Assembly: GCA_000402755.1 (NCBI GenBank)
Contig: AQSD01000004.1
Coordinates: 1-64,000, forward strand
Direction of reading: 5' to 3'
DNA length: 64,000 nucleotides
Origin: Fidelibacterota bacterium SCGC AAA160-B08
GTDB lineage: Bacteria > Fidelibacterota > Marinisomatia > Marinisomatales > Marinisomataceae
Position 1 is the stretch's first letter. Every line of letters begins with the position of its first letter. Below, piece by piece: positions 34,643 through 44,088 of the stretch. The notes below the pieces were generated by a model that searched no databases, was not told the DNA's origin, and worked only from the letters and a program-made list of their open reading frames with translations. Made by a program: the position numbers and the translations under genes.

Positions 34643-34956
34643 TGTTTGGAAATATGAAAGAAATGATGAAACAAGCACAGAATATGAAATCTGAAATGAC
34701 CAAAGTTAAAAAAGAGCTCGAGAAGATTGAAGTCCAAGGATCCTCTTCTAATGAATCATGTATTGTTACTATGACAGCTGATATGAAAACTACTAAAGTT
34801 GAAATTGAAGAAACATTGCTTAGCAGTGATGCTTATATCATTGAAAATGCAATCAAAGTTGCTGTTAATAATGCGCTAGAAAAAGCAAAAGATACTTCCG
34901 CAAAAAGACTTAAATCTGTAACAGGCGGATTAATGGATAATATTCCAGGAATGTAA
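34642..34956 (+). CDS. ybaB: YbaB/EbfC nucleoid-associated protein
   Basis: A 104-residue DNA-binding protein with the YbaB pattern MKEMMKQAQNMKSEM at the N-terminus and VSGNG-like NNALEKAKDTSAKRL and GGLMDNIPGM at the C-terminus. It binds DNA as a dimer and is commonly found between dnaX and recR, as here. It overlaps both neighbours by one base (TAATG). Confidence 0.93.
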   Translation: MFGNMKEMMKQAQNMKSEMTKVKKELEKIEVQGSSSNESCIVTMTADMKTTKVEIEETLLSSDAYIIENAIKVAVNNALEKAKDTSAKRLKSVTGGLMDNIPGM

Positions 34957-35555
34957 TGAGTAAAGTAGTAGTATATATTGACCAATTAGTAGAGGCTTTA
35001 ACAAAATTTCCCGGAGTAGGTAGAAAGGGAGCTGAGCGTATTGCATATTTTATTGTTCGTTCTAATAAGTCCGTTGCAAAAGATTTGATAGTTGGTCTAG
35101 ATAATATAAGTGAAAAACTATCTAATTGTGATAATTGTGGAATGATTTTCTTGAAAGAGGACGAAGACTGTAGCTGTAATTCAAATCGAAACGCCTCATG
35201 TTTGTGCGTTGTTGAAAACGTTGAAGATGCTGTAAAAATTGAAAATACTAATAGTTATGATGGTTTGTATCATGTTCTTGGAGGTGCTATATCGCCATTG
35301 GATGGCATAGGACCATCCGAGTTATCTTTTGATAAGCTTTTAAATCGTATTGATGACAAATTAGAAGAAGTTATTATTGCTACCAATCCAAGTACGTCAG
35401 GCAATGCAACTGCGATGTATGTAGAAAAAATATTAAAAGATAAAAAAGTGATTATTTCTAGATTAGCAGTAGGCTTACCTGTTGGTAGTAATCTAGAGTA
35501 CATAGATGATAAAACAGTAACCACTGCTATTGAAGGAAGGGTAAAGCTCAATTGA
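34956..35555 (+). CDS. recR: recombination mediator RecR
   Basis: Ring-forming partner of RecO/RecF that loads RecA onto gapped DNA. The 199-residue protein has an N-terminal helix-hairpin-helix (TKFPGVGRKGAERIAYF), a zinc-finger region and a Toprim domain (YHVLGGAISPLDGIGP, IIATNPSTSGNATAMY). The finger is atypical: CDNC is present, but the second pair is C-S-C and not C-x2-C, with extra cysteines just after. It overlaps ybaB and pgsA by a few bases. Confidence 0.95.
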   Translation: MSKVVVYIDQLVEALTKFPGVGRKGAERIAYFIVRSNKSVAKDLIVGLDNISEKLSNCDNCGMIFLKEDEDCSCNSNRNASCLCVVENVEDAVKIENTNSYDGLYHVLGGAISPLDGIGPSELSFDKLLNRIDDKLEEVIIATNPSTSGNATAMYVEKILKDKKVIISRLAVGLPVGSNLEYIDDKTVTTAIEGRVKLN

Positions 35556-36055
35556 AAAACTTTATCAATTTTTTAACTTATTCTCGCATTATTCTCACTC
35601 CACTTATTATATATCTTATTTATAGCGATAATCATATAGCAGCTGCATTGGTTTTTGCTTATTGCAGTTTCAGCGATATTGCTGATGGAAGATTGGCTCG
35701 CAAACATAATCTTGTATCAGAAAAAGGTAATTATATTGATCCTTTAGCAGATAAAATTCTGATGATAGGAACATTAACAATACTAGCTTACCAAGGAATA
35801 ATACTGCTCTGGGCTTACTGTATTATTGTTGGTCGCGATGTTTTAATTACGATGTATAGAAACTACCTTATCGGAAAGGATAAGCCTCTAGTGACATCTC
35901 AATACGGAAAGTGGAAAACTGTATTTCAGCATGTTATGATTATTGTTATTTTATTGAACAGCCCTACACAAGATATTATTAATCTAATTGTTTCATTTAA
36001 TGCAATTTATGCAGCATCAACAGGATTTGAATATGTGTTCAAAAATGGATTTTAA
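35552..36055 (+). CDS. pgsA: CDP-alcohol phosphatidyltransferase (phosphatidylglycerophosphate synthase-like)
   Basis: Inner-membrane enzyme making phosphatidylglycerophosphate from CDP-diacylglycerol and glycerol 3-phosphate. The 167-residue protein has about four membrane helices and the signature D-x2-DG-x2-AR-x8-G-x3-D-x3-D as DIADGRLARK then EKGNYIDPLADK. It starts at TTG within ATTGA, overlapping the recR stop by four bases. The neighbouring pgpA supports the PgsA assignment over other CDP-alcohol transferases. Confidence 0.9.
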   Translation: MKNFINFLTYSRIILTPLIIYLIYSDNHIAAALVFAYCSFSDIADGRLARKHNLVSEKGNYIDPLADKILMIGTLTILAYQGIILLWAYCIIVGRDVLITMYRNYLIGKDKPLVTSQYGKWKTVFQHVMIIVILLNSPTQDIINLIVSFNAIYAASTGFEYVFKNGF

Positions 36056-36061
36056 AAAAAT

Positions 36062-36607
36062 ATGAATTATCAACTTGCAACTCTCTTTGGTTTAGGTAGG
36101 CTTCCAGGAGGAGGAACCTGGGCTTCTTTATTTGTTTTGATAGTAACTATCTTATCTAAAGATCCATCTAATACACTCCTATTCTTCATTTCTATCACAC
36201 TTCTTTTTGCACCTGCTATATATAAAAAATCATTACCTTTATTTAGCTCTAAAGATCCTAAGGAATTTGTATTGGATGAAGTCATTGGAATGGCTCTCGC
36301 TCTTATTGCAGTACACACGTTTTCTAGTATTTTTGGAGGTTTTATTTTTAATCTTCCTGATTATATAAATAATCAAGAACTCTTATTTTTTACAACATTT
36401 ATAGTATTTCGAATTTTTGATATAAGCAAAATAGGTCCTATTGGTTGGATTGATGACCCAAATACTGCACCAGTATGGTGGAGTAATATTGATAGTAGTG
36501 CTAAGGATTCTGCGTATATGAATGTTATAGGGGACGATATCATGGCAGCGCTATTAACTGGTATTGTTGTTATTTCTATTTTAAGTACTTGTTTGTGGGT
36601 CATATAA
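36062..36607 (+). CDS. pgpA: phosphatidylglycerophosphatase A
   Basis: Removes the phosphate from phosphatidylglycerophosphate to give phosphatidylglycerol, the next step after PgsA. The 181-residue membrane protein has the PgpA pattern GLGRLPGGGTWASL at the N-terminus, EFVLDEVIGM near 70 and FRIFDISKIGPIGWIDD near 120. Four hydrophobic helices are visible. Its stop overlaps the cinA ATG (TAATG). Confidence 0.92.
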   Translation: MNYQLATLFGLGRLPGGGTWASLFVLIVTILSKDPSNTLLFFISITLLFAPAIYKKSLPLFSSKDPKEFVLDEVIGMALALIAVHTFSSIFGGFIFNLPDYINNQELLFFTTFIVFRIFDISKIGPIGWIDDPNTAPVWWSNIDSSAKDSAYMNVIGDDIMAALLTGIVVISILSTCLWVI

Positions 36608-37890
36608 TGAAGATTGGAATCATAACCATTGGAAATGAATTATTGAGCGGATTTACCATTGATCGTAATTCTGCTTGGATTGGACAAAAGTTGTTAGAGT
36701 CTGGTATGAAAGTACACATAAGACAAACTATTCAAGACGATTTAGGTGATATCTACGACACTCTTGAGTCGATGTGGAAAGAATGGGAATGTGACTATAT
36801 AATTGTTACCGGAGGTCTCGGTCCAACTGTTGATGATATTACAGTATCTACTTTTCTCGAATACTTTGATGACAAACATGAATTTGATAAAGAGTATTGG
36901 AGTATGCTCAAAGAGCGTTTTGAAAGGTTAAACTTCAAAATGCCAAACTTAAATAAGAATCAAGCTTACAGGTCAAAAAAAGGTAAAATGATTGAAAATT
37001 TAGTTGGAACAGCCAGAGGGTTGCACTACAAAAAAGGTCATGCTTCTCTTTTTAAAAATATAAAAACTATCGCTAAGGGAGGCCCTAAAAATACCCATTT
37101 TTTTGCATTACCAGGTGTTCCTCAAGAGATGAAGTCAATGTTTACAAACTATGTTCTACCTTTATTAGAAGATGAACTAGATAGTAAGATGCTTTGTAGG
37201 TCAATTAGAACCACAGGTGTCCCAGAGTCTATCCTACAAGAAAAAATATCCGACTTGATAGATTTGAATAAAGGAAAGTGTGATATTGCATTTTTACCAC
37301 ATCGTATGCTTGGAGTTGATATTCGATTAACAACTCAAGATAAAGAGCTTCTTGATAATTTGCTCAACTCTATTGTTGAAAGGATTGATAAGTATGTATA
37401 TGGTTTTGATTCTGACAAATTAGAGGGGGTTGTTGCAGATCTTTTGATTGACAGCAATACAACAATTGCTACAGCTGAATCTTGTACAGCAGGCATGTTA
37501 AGTGCTAGGCTTACGGATGTTCCTGGAAGCTCTAAATACTTCAATGGTGGTATTGTTTGTTATAGCAATCAACTAAAAAATGAATTAGTAAATGTTAAGC
37601 AAAAAACCTTAGATAAATATGGGGCTGTCAGCGAAGAAATTGCACATGAATTGGCCGTTAATATTGCTAAGAAATTAAATAGTGAAATAGGCGTAGGTAT
37701 AACAGGGATAGCAGGTCCAGATGGTGGAACTGAAGAAAAACCAGTAGGATTGGTATTTGTTGGAATATCTTATAAAAATAATGTATATATTAAGAAGTAT
37801 AATTTAACACCAAACCGTAATATCAATCGCGAATTAACAGTTATTTTATGCTTAAATGAGATAAGAAAAATTTTAGAAAATTCTAAATAA
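36607..37890 (+). CDS. cinA: CinA-family protein (nicotinamide-nucleotide amidase)
   Basis: A 427-residue two-domain protein. The N-terminal MoCF-binding-like domain shows [18 protein letters not shown] and [13 protein letters not shown]; the C-terminal CinA/PncC amidase domain shows [19 protein letters not shown] and [11 protein letters not shown]. CinA proteins deamidate NMN to NaMN and lie beside recA in many bacteria. A TTG at 36589 is an alternative start; the ATG at 36607 is coupled to pgpA. Confidence 0.95.
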   Translation: MKIGIITIGNELLSGFTIDRNSAWIGQKLLESGMKVHIRQTIQDDLGDIYDTLESMWKEWECDYIIVTGGLGPTVDDITVSTFLEYFDDKHEFDKEYWSMLKERFERLNFKMPNLNKNQAYRSKKGKMIENLVGTARGLHYKKGHASLFKNIKTIAKGGPKNTHFFALPGVPQEMKSMFTNYVLPLLEDELDSKMLCRSIRTTGVPESILQEKISDLIDLNKGKCDIAFLPHRMLGVDIRLTTQDKELLDNLLNSIVERIDKYVYGFDSDKLEGVVADLLIDSNTTIATAESCTAGMLSARLTDVPGSSKYFNGGIVCYSNQLKNELVNVKQKTLDKYGAVSEEIAHELAVNIAKKLNSEIGVGITGIAGPDGGTEEKPVGLVFVGISYKNNVYIKKYNLTPNRNINRELTVILCLNEIRKILENSK

Positions 37891-37915
37891 AAATAAATTT
37901 AAAAAAGGAAGAGTC

Positions 37916-38920
37916 ATGGCAACAAAAAAAGAAGCAGCAAATAAAACCAAAGTATTAGATACAGTACAACAGGATATTAACAAAGAATATGGTGAGGGCT
38001 CAATCATGCGATTAGGCGGAACAGCTAGCTTAGATGTTGAGGCTATTTCTACAGGATGTTTATCATTAGATATGGCTTTAGGTGTCGGTGGAGTTCCAAA
38101 GGGACGAATTATAGAAGTTTTTGGACCAGAATCTTCCGGAAAAACAACTTTAGCTTTGCATATTGTTGCTGAGTGTCAAAAAAATGGAGGTTCAGCTGCA
38201 TTTATCGATGTAGAAAATGCTCTAGACCCTATATATGCAGAAAATCTAGGTTGCAAACCAGACGACTTATTAGTTTCTCAACCAGATACTGCGGAACAAG
38301 CATTAGATATTTTACAAAAATTACTTGAGACAGGTGCACTAGATGTAATTGTTATTGATTCGGTTGCTGCGCTAGTTCCTAGAAAAGAATTAGAAGGTCA
38401 AATTGGAGATCTTACTGTTGGGTTGCAAGCACGTTTAATGTCTCAGGCTTTGCGTAAACTATCTGGACCTATTAACAAGTCAAGAACATGTGTTGTTTTT
38501 ATTAATCAAATTAGAGAAAAAATTGGAGTAATGTTTGGTAGTCCTGAAACTACTCCAGGTGGAAGAGCTTTAAAGTTTTATTCATCAGTTAGATTAGATA
38601 TTCGTAGAATTGCCGCTATTAAAGAAGGTACAGATATGACTGGAAATAGAACGAGAGTGAAGGTTGTAAAAAATAAAGTGGCTCCACCATTCAAAATGAC
38701 TGAATTTGACATTATGTACGGTAAAGGTATATCATATGAAGGTGACTTGCTTGATCTCGCACTACAAGGTGGTATAGTAGAAAAAATGGGCTCCTGGTTC
38801 TCTTATAAGGGTAATAAAATAGCTCAAGGAAGAGAAAAAGTAAAAATACTTCTACAATCAGATGACAAACTACTCAAAAGCGTACTTTCTGATGTGAAAA
38901 ACTATCTAGGGCTAGCTTAA
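37916..38920 (+). CDS. recA: recombinase RecA
   Basis: Strand-exchange ATPase for homologous recombination and SOS induction. The 334-residue protein has Walker A GPESSGKT (70-77), Walker [11 protein letters not shown] near 141, loop L1/L2 regions and the C-terminal domain ending DVKNYLGLA. It lacks the acidic C-terminal tail found in E. coli (353 residues). GGAAGAG lies before the ATG. I see no clear LexA box in the 25 bases upstream. Confidence 0.98.
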   Translation: MATKKEAANKTKVLDTVQQDINKEYGEGSIMRLGGTASLDVEAISTGCLSLDMALGVGGVPKGRIIEVFGPESSGKTTLALHIVAECQKNGGSAAFIDVENALDPIYAENLGCKPDDLLVSQPDTAEQALDILQKLLETGALDVIVIDSVAALVPRKELEGQIGDLTVGLQARLMSQALRKLSGPINKSRTCVVFINQIREKIGVMFGSPETTPGGRALKFYSSVRLDIRRIAAIKEGTDMTGNRTRVKVVKNKVAPPFKMTEFDIMYGKGISYEGDLLDLALQGGIVEKMGSWFSYKGNKIAQGREKVKILLQSDDKLLKSVLSDVKNYLGLA

Positions 38921-38937
38921 GCTCTACTTAGATACTA

Positions 38938-40119
38938 GTGGTTAAAAGTTTAAACATAGGGGATCGAATCGAAGTTGAGATTGGTCCTATTGCTCATGGG
39001 GGTCATTTCATATCCCGCCATAATGGTCAAGTTGTATTTGTTCGACATGGTATTACAGGTGAAAAAGCTATTGTAGAGATTACATCTGTATCATCAAAAT
39101 TAGCTCACGGAGATGCCGTAGAAATTTTAGAAAAATCAACCGAAAGAATAGAGCCTGCTTGCAAGTATGCTATTCCAGGTGGATGTGGAGGTTGTGACTT
39201 TCAACATATCGCTTTATCTGCTCAACAAAAAATGAAGTTAGATGTTGTGAAAGACCAGTTTTTACGTATCGGAAAAATAGAAGTTGACCCTGAAATGATT
39301 GCAGTCGAGCCTAAAGATGGTTTACATTGGCGAACTCGTTTTGATTTTGCAGTTTCTGACAATGGTCATGTCGGTTTATATGCCTCAAAAACAAAAAAAA
39401 TTATTGAAATTGATGAATGTCTCATTGGTCTTAAGGAAATTAATACTCCTGAAATATTTAATAAAAAATGGAATGGAGATGATCGCGTTAGAGTTGCTGT
39501 ATCTAGCTCAGGTCAGAAAAATATATCTAGAGGAAAATTTACTATTTCAGGTCCATCAAAACTTCGTGAAGTAATTGGCGAGAATACTTATAATATTTCT
39601 TCGCATTCATTCTGGCAAAGTCATATACGTGCACCAAAAACATTAACAGACCTATCCTTAGATCTTATGAATTTAAAGCCCGGAGACATTGTTTGTGATT
39701 TGTATGGCGGCGTTGGATTGTTTACTATGCCAATTACAGAAAAAATTGGAAATCATGGACATGTTCATTTGATTGAACTAAGTAATCAAGCTACTAGGGA
39801 TGCATCAAAGATATTTAAAGGATATAATAATGTTTCGATTCATAAAGGTTCTGTGGATAAAAAATTACGCTACATTCAGGACATTGATGTTATTCTGCTA
39901 GATCCACCTAGGACTGGAGCTGGTAAGATAGCTATAGATCAAATTTCCTCTAAAAAGCCTAGAACTATCGTTTATATTTCATGTGATCCAGCATCGCTTG
40001 CTAGAGATAGTAGGTTTTTAGAAGATTCTGGGTATTCTTTAGATAAGATTACTGCTGTTGATTTATTTCCAATGACGCATCATATCGAATGTGTTGTCAA
40101 GTTTGTACTTAAAAACTAA
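38938..40119 (+). CDS. 23S rRNA (uracil-5-)-methyltransferase, RumA family
   Basis: SAM-dependent RNA methyltransferase of 393 residues. An N-terminal TRAM domain (about 1-60) is followed by an iron-sulfur motif (CKYAIPGGCGGCDFQH, with a fourth cysteine in DECLIG near 161), the SAM-binding CDLYGGVGLFTMP and the catalytic cysteine in YISCDPASLARD near 351. It could be RlmD or RlmC-like; the target uridine is uncertain. Start is GTG at 38938. It ends one base from the convergent symporter gene. Confidence 0.88.
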   Translation: MVKSLNIGDRIEVEIGPIAHGGHFISRHNGQVVFVRHGITGEKAIVEITSVSSKLAHGDAVEILEKSTERIEPACKYAIPGGCGGCDFQHIALSAQQKMKLDVVKDQFLRIGKIEVDPEMIAVEPKDGLHWRTRFDFAVSDNGHVGLYASKTKKIIEIDECLIGLKEINTPEIFNKKWNGDDRVRVAVSSSGQKNISRGKFTISGPSKLREVIGENTYNISSHSFWQSHIRAPKTLTDLSLDLMNLKPGDIVCDLYGGVGLFTMPITEKIGNHGHVHLIELSNQATRDASKIFKGYNNVSIHKGSVDKKLRYIQDIDVILLDPPRTGAGKIAIDQISSKKPRTIVYISCDPASLARDSRFLEDSGYSLDKITAVDLFPMTHHIECVVKFVLKN

Positions 40120-41694
40120 CTAGTACTTTTCAAAGTAATCGCTAGATAAATCTTTTAGCTTATTACTTAATAGTATGATAGCAAGTAAGTTTGGAAAAGT
40201 CATGAATGCTAGAGCTGCATCTCCAAATATCCACACTTGTTCTAGAGTTAGCATCGATCCTACAAAAACCATAAATACATAACAGTATCTGTAGATAGAA
40301 ATTGCACCAGTTCCAAATAAATATTCTGTAGCTCTTTCTCCATAAAAAGACCAACTAATAGCAGTAGATAAAGCAAATAATACAACAGCTACTGTTACTA
40401 CTTGCGCTCCGATAGAAGGCATTCCAATTCCAAATGCATGGCTTGTTAAGAGAACTCCTGCCTTTAAGTCTGTTACAGAAGGGTCAATTCTTTGGCTGTA
40501 AAATTCAGTTAAATGCCATGAATTAGTTACCATTATAACAAGTCCTGTCAATGTACAAATAATGATAGTATCAATATATGGCTCTAATAGAGCAACAACG
40601 CCTTCTCTTACAGCATATGGTGTCTTAGCTGTTGAGTGTGCAATAGCAGCAGATCCTTGTCCAGATTCACTTGAGAACAAGCCTCTTTTTACACCCATCA
40701 TCATTGTATTTAAAAATGAAATGAATGCTCCCGCAGCTATTCCAATAGCTGGATCTTTAATGGAAGGAGGGTTGAATGCCATTGTAAAAATAGTACTAAA
40801 AGACTCTCCAACTCTTTCATAGTTAGTAAGAATAATAAATAATGCACACATAACATAAATTGCTGCCATAATCGGGACCAGATAGCTTGTTACATTACCA
40901 ATACGCTTAATACCGCCAAGAATGACAGCCCCAACAATAGCAGCGGATGATAAGCCTATTATAACATGCATTAAAGAAATATTTGATTCACTACCAAGTA
41001 AGGTAATTGAGTTTGTAGCCATGATAGCATTATCAGATCCAGTAATAGTTAATATTTGAGCATATAACTGTTGTGTTAAAGTATTGGATTGAATTGCATT
41101 TCCAGTAAAAAATGAGCAGATAATAGCAAAACAAGCAAAGGTAGCAGCTAGCCATCTCCACTTAGGTCCTAAGCCATTTTCAATAGTATACATAGGTCCA
41201 CCAGCAGTATTTCCAAGAGAGTCAGTTTCTCTATATTCTAATGCGAGTGTACATTCAGCATATTTTAGTGCTGTTCCAAAAAAAGCGGTAATCCACATCC
41301 AAAATAATGCTCCTGGACCACCATAATAAATAGCAATAGCAACTCCTGCAATATTTCCAATACCGACTGTTGCTGCCAATGCAGTTGAGAGCGCTTTAAA
41401 GTGATTTAAATCACCTTCATCGTCAACGTGATCATAATCTCCTCGCGTTACTCGAATTCCATGCAGCACTCTTCTTAATTGAGGAAAACCTAATTTAAAT
41501 GTCATATAAATACCCGTTCCAAGTAATGCAACCACCATAAATGGGATGCTACTTATAGGGTAATCTGCTTTAAAAGTATCTGAGAATAAATTTCCAGGAA
41601 AAGACCAAGCTGAATCATAAAAATGAACTCCTTGAGTTACAAGTACTATACCTATAATACTAAATATGATTGCTGAAAGTCTAATTTTTGACAT
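40120..41694 (-). CDS. AGCS-family sodium:alanine/glycine symporter
   Basis: A 524-residue inner-membrane transporter with about eleven hydrophobic helices. AGCS signatures are visible: HFKALSTALAATVGIGNIAG near 93, GPMYTIENGLG near 166 and KRGLFSSESGQGSAAIAHSTAKTP-type region near 336-360. It imports alanine or glycine with Na+, typical of marine bacteria. It is longer than E. coli-type members (about 450-480). It is divergent from rnhB (34 bases). Confidence 0.93.
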   Translation of the reverse strand: MSKIRLSAIIFSIIGIVLVTQGVHFYDSAWSFPGNLFSDTFKADYPISSIPFMVVALLGTGIYMTFKLGFPQLRRVLHGIRVTRGDYDHVDDEGDLNHFKALSTALAATVGIGNIAGVAIAIYYGGPGALFWMWITAFFGTALKYAECTLALEYRETDSLGNTAGGPMYTIENGLGPKWRWLAATFACFAIICSFFTGNAIQSNTLTQQLYAQILTITGSDNAIMATNSITLLGSESNISLMHVIIGLSSAAIVGAVILGGIKRIGNVTSYLVPIMAAIYVMCALFIILTNYERVGESFSTIFTMAFNPPSIKDPAIGIAAGAFISFLNTMMMGVKRGLFSSESGQGSAAIAHSTAKTPYAVREGVVALLEPYIDTIIICTLTGLVIMVTNSWHLTEFYSQRIDPSVTDLKAGVLLTSHAFGIGMPSIGAQVVTVAVVLFALSTAISWSFYGERATEYLFGTGAISIYRYCYVFMVFVGSMLTLEQVWIFGDAALAFMTFPNLLAIILLSNKLKDLSSDYFEKY

Positions 41695-41755
41695 GCATGA
41701 ATATTAAAAATTTTTTTTAAAAGTAAACATGAATTTTATTATTAATTTACTTTTC

Positions 41756-42310
41756 ATGTTAATTGCAGGAGTAGATGAAGTAGGTAGAGGTGCGCTGGCT
41801 GGTCCAGTAGTAGCGGCAGCAGTCATATTAGATAATGATATAGATGGCTTAAACGACTCTAAGAAATTGACAGAAAAAAAGCGTAATACTCTTTTTCAAA
41901 TTATCAACGATACAGCATTGTCTGTTGCTGTGGGTATTAAATGGAACGACTATATAGATAATGTTAATATAAAAGTTGCATCAGAGCATGCAATGATTGA
42001 TGCGATTAATAGCTTGAGTCTTAAGCCAGATAAGGTCATGGTAGATGGATTTCCTTTAGATATAGCAATTGAAAATGAAGGTATTATAAAAGGAGATCAA
42101 AAAATTAGATCAATTATGGCAGCTTCTATTATAGCAAAAGTTACTAGAGATGAAATTATGCGTTCATTTCACTATATTTATCCCATGTATGGTTTTAATA
42201 AAAATAAAGGATATGGCACTAAACAACATTACGATGCTCTAAAGGAGCATTCTTATGTATCAATTCACAGGGAAACATTTAAGCCCATATCTAGTATGGT
42301 AAATAGATGA
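41756..42310 (+). CDS. rnhB: ribonuclease HII
   Basis: Removes ribonucleotides from DNA-RNA hybrids. The 184-residue form from ATG 41756 begins MLIAGVDEVGRGALAGPV, exactly the usual RNase HII start; the active-site DE is at residues 7-8. DGFPL near 97 and AASIIAKVTRDEIM near 124 follow. An ATG at 41729 would add nine hydrophobic residues; neither has a Shine-Dalgarno, so the family N-terminus decides. It overlaps lepB by four bases. Confidence 0.93.
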   Translation: MLIAGVDEVGRGALAGPVVAAAVILDNDIDGLNDSKKLTEKKRNTLFQIINDTALSVAVGIKWNDYIDNVNIKVASEHAMIDAINSLSLKPDKVMVDGFPLDIAIENEGIIKGDQKIRSIMAASIIAKVTRDEIMRSFHYIYPMYGFNKNKGYGTKQHYDALKEHSYVSIHRETFKPISSMVNR

Positions 42311-43305
42311 ATAAATTCATATCAGAGATAAAATCACTATTAGCGCTTATCTTAATTGTACTATTTCTTAAAGAAACGGTCGTTGAGCTTTACATAGTTC
42401 CAACTACTAGTATGGAAAGAAATATATTAAAAGGAGATATGTTAGTAGGAAGTCGTTTTGCTTATGGTATGAAATTACCACAAAAGATTTGGGTGCCATT
42501 TACAGCCATTAGTATTCCAACTTTTTTACCTGATTATAGATTTCCCGCATTTAAGAAGGTGGAAAGAGGAGACGTCGTTGTTTTTGAATACCCAAGAGAT
42601 ATTGTTTATAAGTATGTAAAGCGATGCATAGGTATTGCCGGCGATACAATTAGAATAGAAGATAGAAAAGTTTATGTTAATGATATTATAATGGATCTTC
42701 CTGAAGGAGGTCAATTTCTTTCAAGCTCTTATTCAGAGAAAAATATCATAGAAAAAGATATTTTTTTAGGAGCTAAGGGTGATAATTCTGGTTTTAGTGG
42801 AAATAAAGATCAATATCCTGAGATTACTATTCCTAAAAAGGGAGACACTTTCTTATTGGATGAATCTATGGATTGGCAATTGGTTATACCTATTCTATTA
42901 TATGAGGGTAATAAGGTAGAGTTGATTTACAAAGAAACGAGATTTGCTTTCACGAATAAAAGCCCTAGAGATATTTTTAGAAGAACAGGTGACAGGGTTA
43001 TTTTTAAAGATTATGTTCCTACCGAAGGAGCAACATTGATTAATCCATGGTCCCCTATGTTTAAGAAAGAATATATCCAACATCTTCATATAAACGGAAA
43101 ATCAATTAGTGATATAGATTCATACAAAGTTCAGCAAGACTATTTTTGGATGATGGGAGATAATAGAGATAATAGTGAGGATTCTAGATATTGGGGATTT
43201 GTACCAGAAAGTCACATATTAGGTCAGCCAGTTATCACATGGTTCTCAATTAATCTTGATAATTATATTCCAAGAATTTCACGTATTGGAAAAATTCCTA
43301 ATTAG
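42307..43305 (+). CDS. lepB: signal peptidase I
   Basis: Inner-membrane serine protease that cleaves Sec signal peptides. The 332-residue protein has one N-terminal membrane helix (about 8-24), catalytic Ser35 in PTTSMERN, catalytic Lys105 in YVKRCIG and the box GDNRDNSEDSRYWGFVPE near 285. A long insertion between about residues 130 and 250 makes it larger than minimal forms. It is coupled to rnhB (ATGA). Confidence 0.95.
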   Translation: MNKFISEIKSLLALILIVLFLKETVVELYIVPTTSMERNILKGDMLVGSRFAYGMKLPQKIWVPFTAISIPTFLPDYRFPAFKKVERGDVVVFEYPRDIVYKYVKRCIGIAGDTIRIEDRKVYVNDIIMDLPEGGQFLSSSYSEKNIIEKDIFLGAKGDNSGFSGNKDQYPEITIPKKGDTFLLDESMDWQLVIPILLYEGNKVELIYKETRFAFTNKSPRDIFRRTGDRVIFKDYVPTEGATLINPWSPMFKKEYIQHLHINGKSISDIDSYKVQQDYFWMMGDNRDNSEDSRYWGFVPESHILGQPVITWFSINLDNYIPRISRIGKIPN

Positions 43306-43380
43306 AAAAAAAAAGTTTTCATATTGGGTTTTCATTGATTAGTTTCGGTGGACTTAAAAAAAACAACTGAGGTATTATAA

Positions 43381-43878
43381 ATGTTAACTAGTACAGAAAA
43401 GATTCTTAGCGTTGTAGCTTTAGCCCTTACCGTAGCGGTAGGTTTTTCATTATTACAATATAATTCTGCAATGGATGAAATGACTCAATTAAGACAAGAG
43501 CAAGTTGAACATGTAGATATGGTAAATCAAGAATTTAAACAGAGAGTAAAAGCTGTTGAGCTTGAAAATATTGGCCAAGGAAAAGAAATTAAAAGAGGTC
43601 AAGATAGAATTACTGCTAACACAAAATTAATTTATACTAAAGCTGATTCTCTTGGTAGTTTAATTGATGATTTAGCTTATGAAATCAAAAGAGTTGATCG
43701 TGACTTAACTAAGAAAATCAAGAATGTTCAACGTGACCTAGAGGGATTAGAAGACAATTTTGATTCTGAAAAACGTAGAACAAGAAGAGATCTTTCAGAT
43801 ATTAAGAAACAACTTAAAAAATTAGATGCAGCAGTATTCCCACCAGAAGAAGAAGTTGAAGGCGATAAAAAGAAATAG
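43381..43878 (+). CDS. membrane-anchored coiled-coil protein
   Basis: A 165-residue protein with one N-terminal membrane helix (about 7-25, ILSVVALALTVAVGFSLL) and a long coiled-coil (30-150) rich in Lys, Glu, Asp and Arg. The C-terminus is acidic, then ends in DKKK. GAGG lies before the ATG. I do not recognise it; a periplasmic or cytoplasmic spacer or scaffold is plausible. A strong terminator follows. Confidence 0.7.
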   Translation: MLTSTEKILSVVALALTVAVGFSLLQYNSAMDEMTQLRQEQVEHVDMVNQEFKQRVKAVELENIGQGKEIKRGQDRITANTKLIYTKADSLGSLIDDLAYEIKRVDRDLTKKIKNVQRDLEGLEDNFDSEKRRTRRDLSDIKKQLKKLDAAVFPPEEEVEGDKKK

Positions 43879-43900
43879 CATGTAATTTGATTACTATTAG

Positions 43901-43929
43901 AAAAGGGCTTTTTATAAGCCCTTTTTTTT
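43901..43929. terminator. bidirectional intrinsic terminator
   Basis: A perfect 10-bp stem AAAAGGGCTT/AAGCCCTTTT around TTTAT is followed by further T residues on the plus strand. It separates the coiled-coil gene from the convergent tRNA-Leu(CAA), and its A/T arms can serve both directions. Confidence 0.93.
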
Positions 43930-43930
43930 G

Positions 43931-44014
43931 TACCGAGAGTCGGGCTCGAACCGACACGAGGAAACCCTCACCGGATTTTGAATCCGGCGCGTCTACCAAT
44001 TCCGCCATCCCGGC
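43931..44014 (-). tRNA. tRNA-Leu(CAA)
   Basis: An 84-base type II tRNA on the minus strand. The acceptor GCCGGGA pairs with TCTCGGT using two G-U pairs, the anticodon stem CCGGA/TCCGG surrounds TTCAAAA, and the T arm is GTCGGTTCGAGCCCGAC. Anticodon CAA reads UUG. Discriminator A; followed by CAA, not CCA. Confidence 0.94.
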
Positions 44015-44073
44015 AAAAATGTTGACAAATTTCACCTAAATTATGTAGCTTGTCAATAGCAGAGTATTTAATC

Positions 44074-44088
44074 AAGGAGAAAAAAGTG
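44074..44088 (+). promoter_or_regulatory. Shine-Dalgarno deciding the acyl-CoA synthetase start
   Basis: AAGGAG at 44074-44079 lies six bases before GTG 44086. The alternative TTG at 44050 lacks one. Confidence 0.8.
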
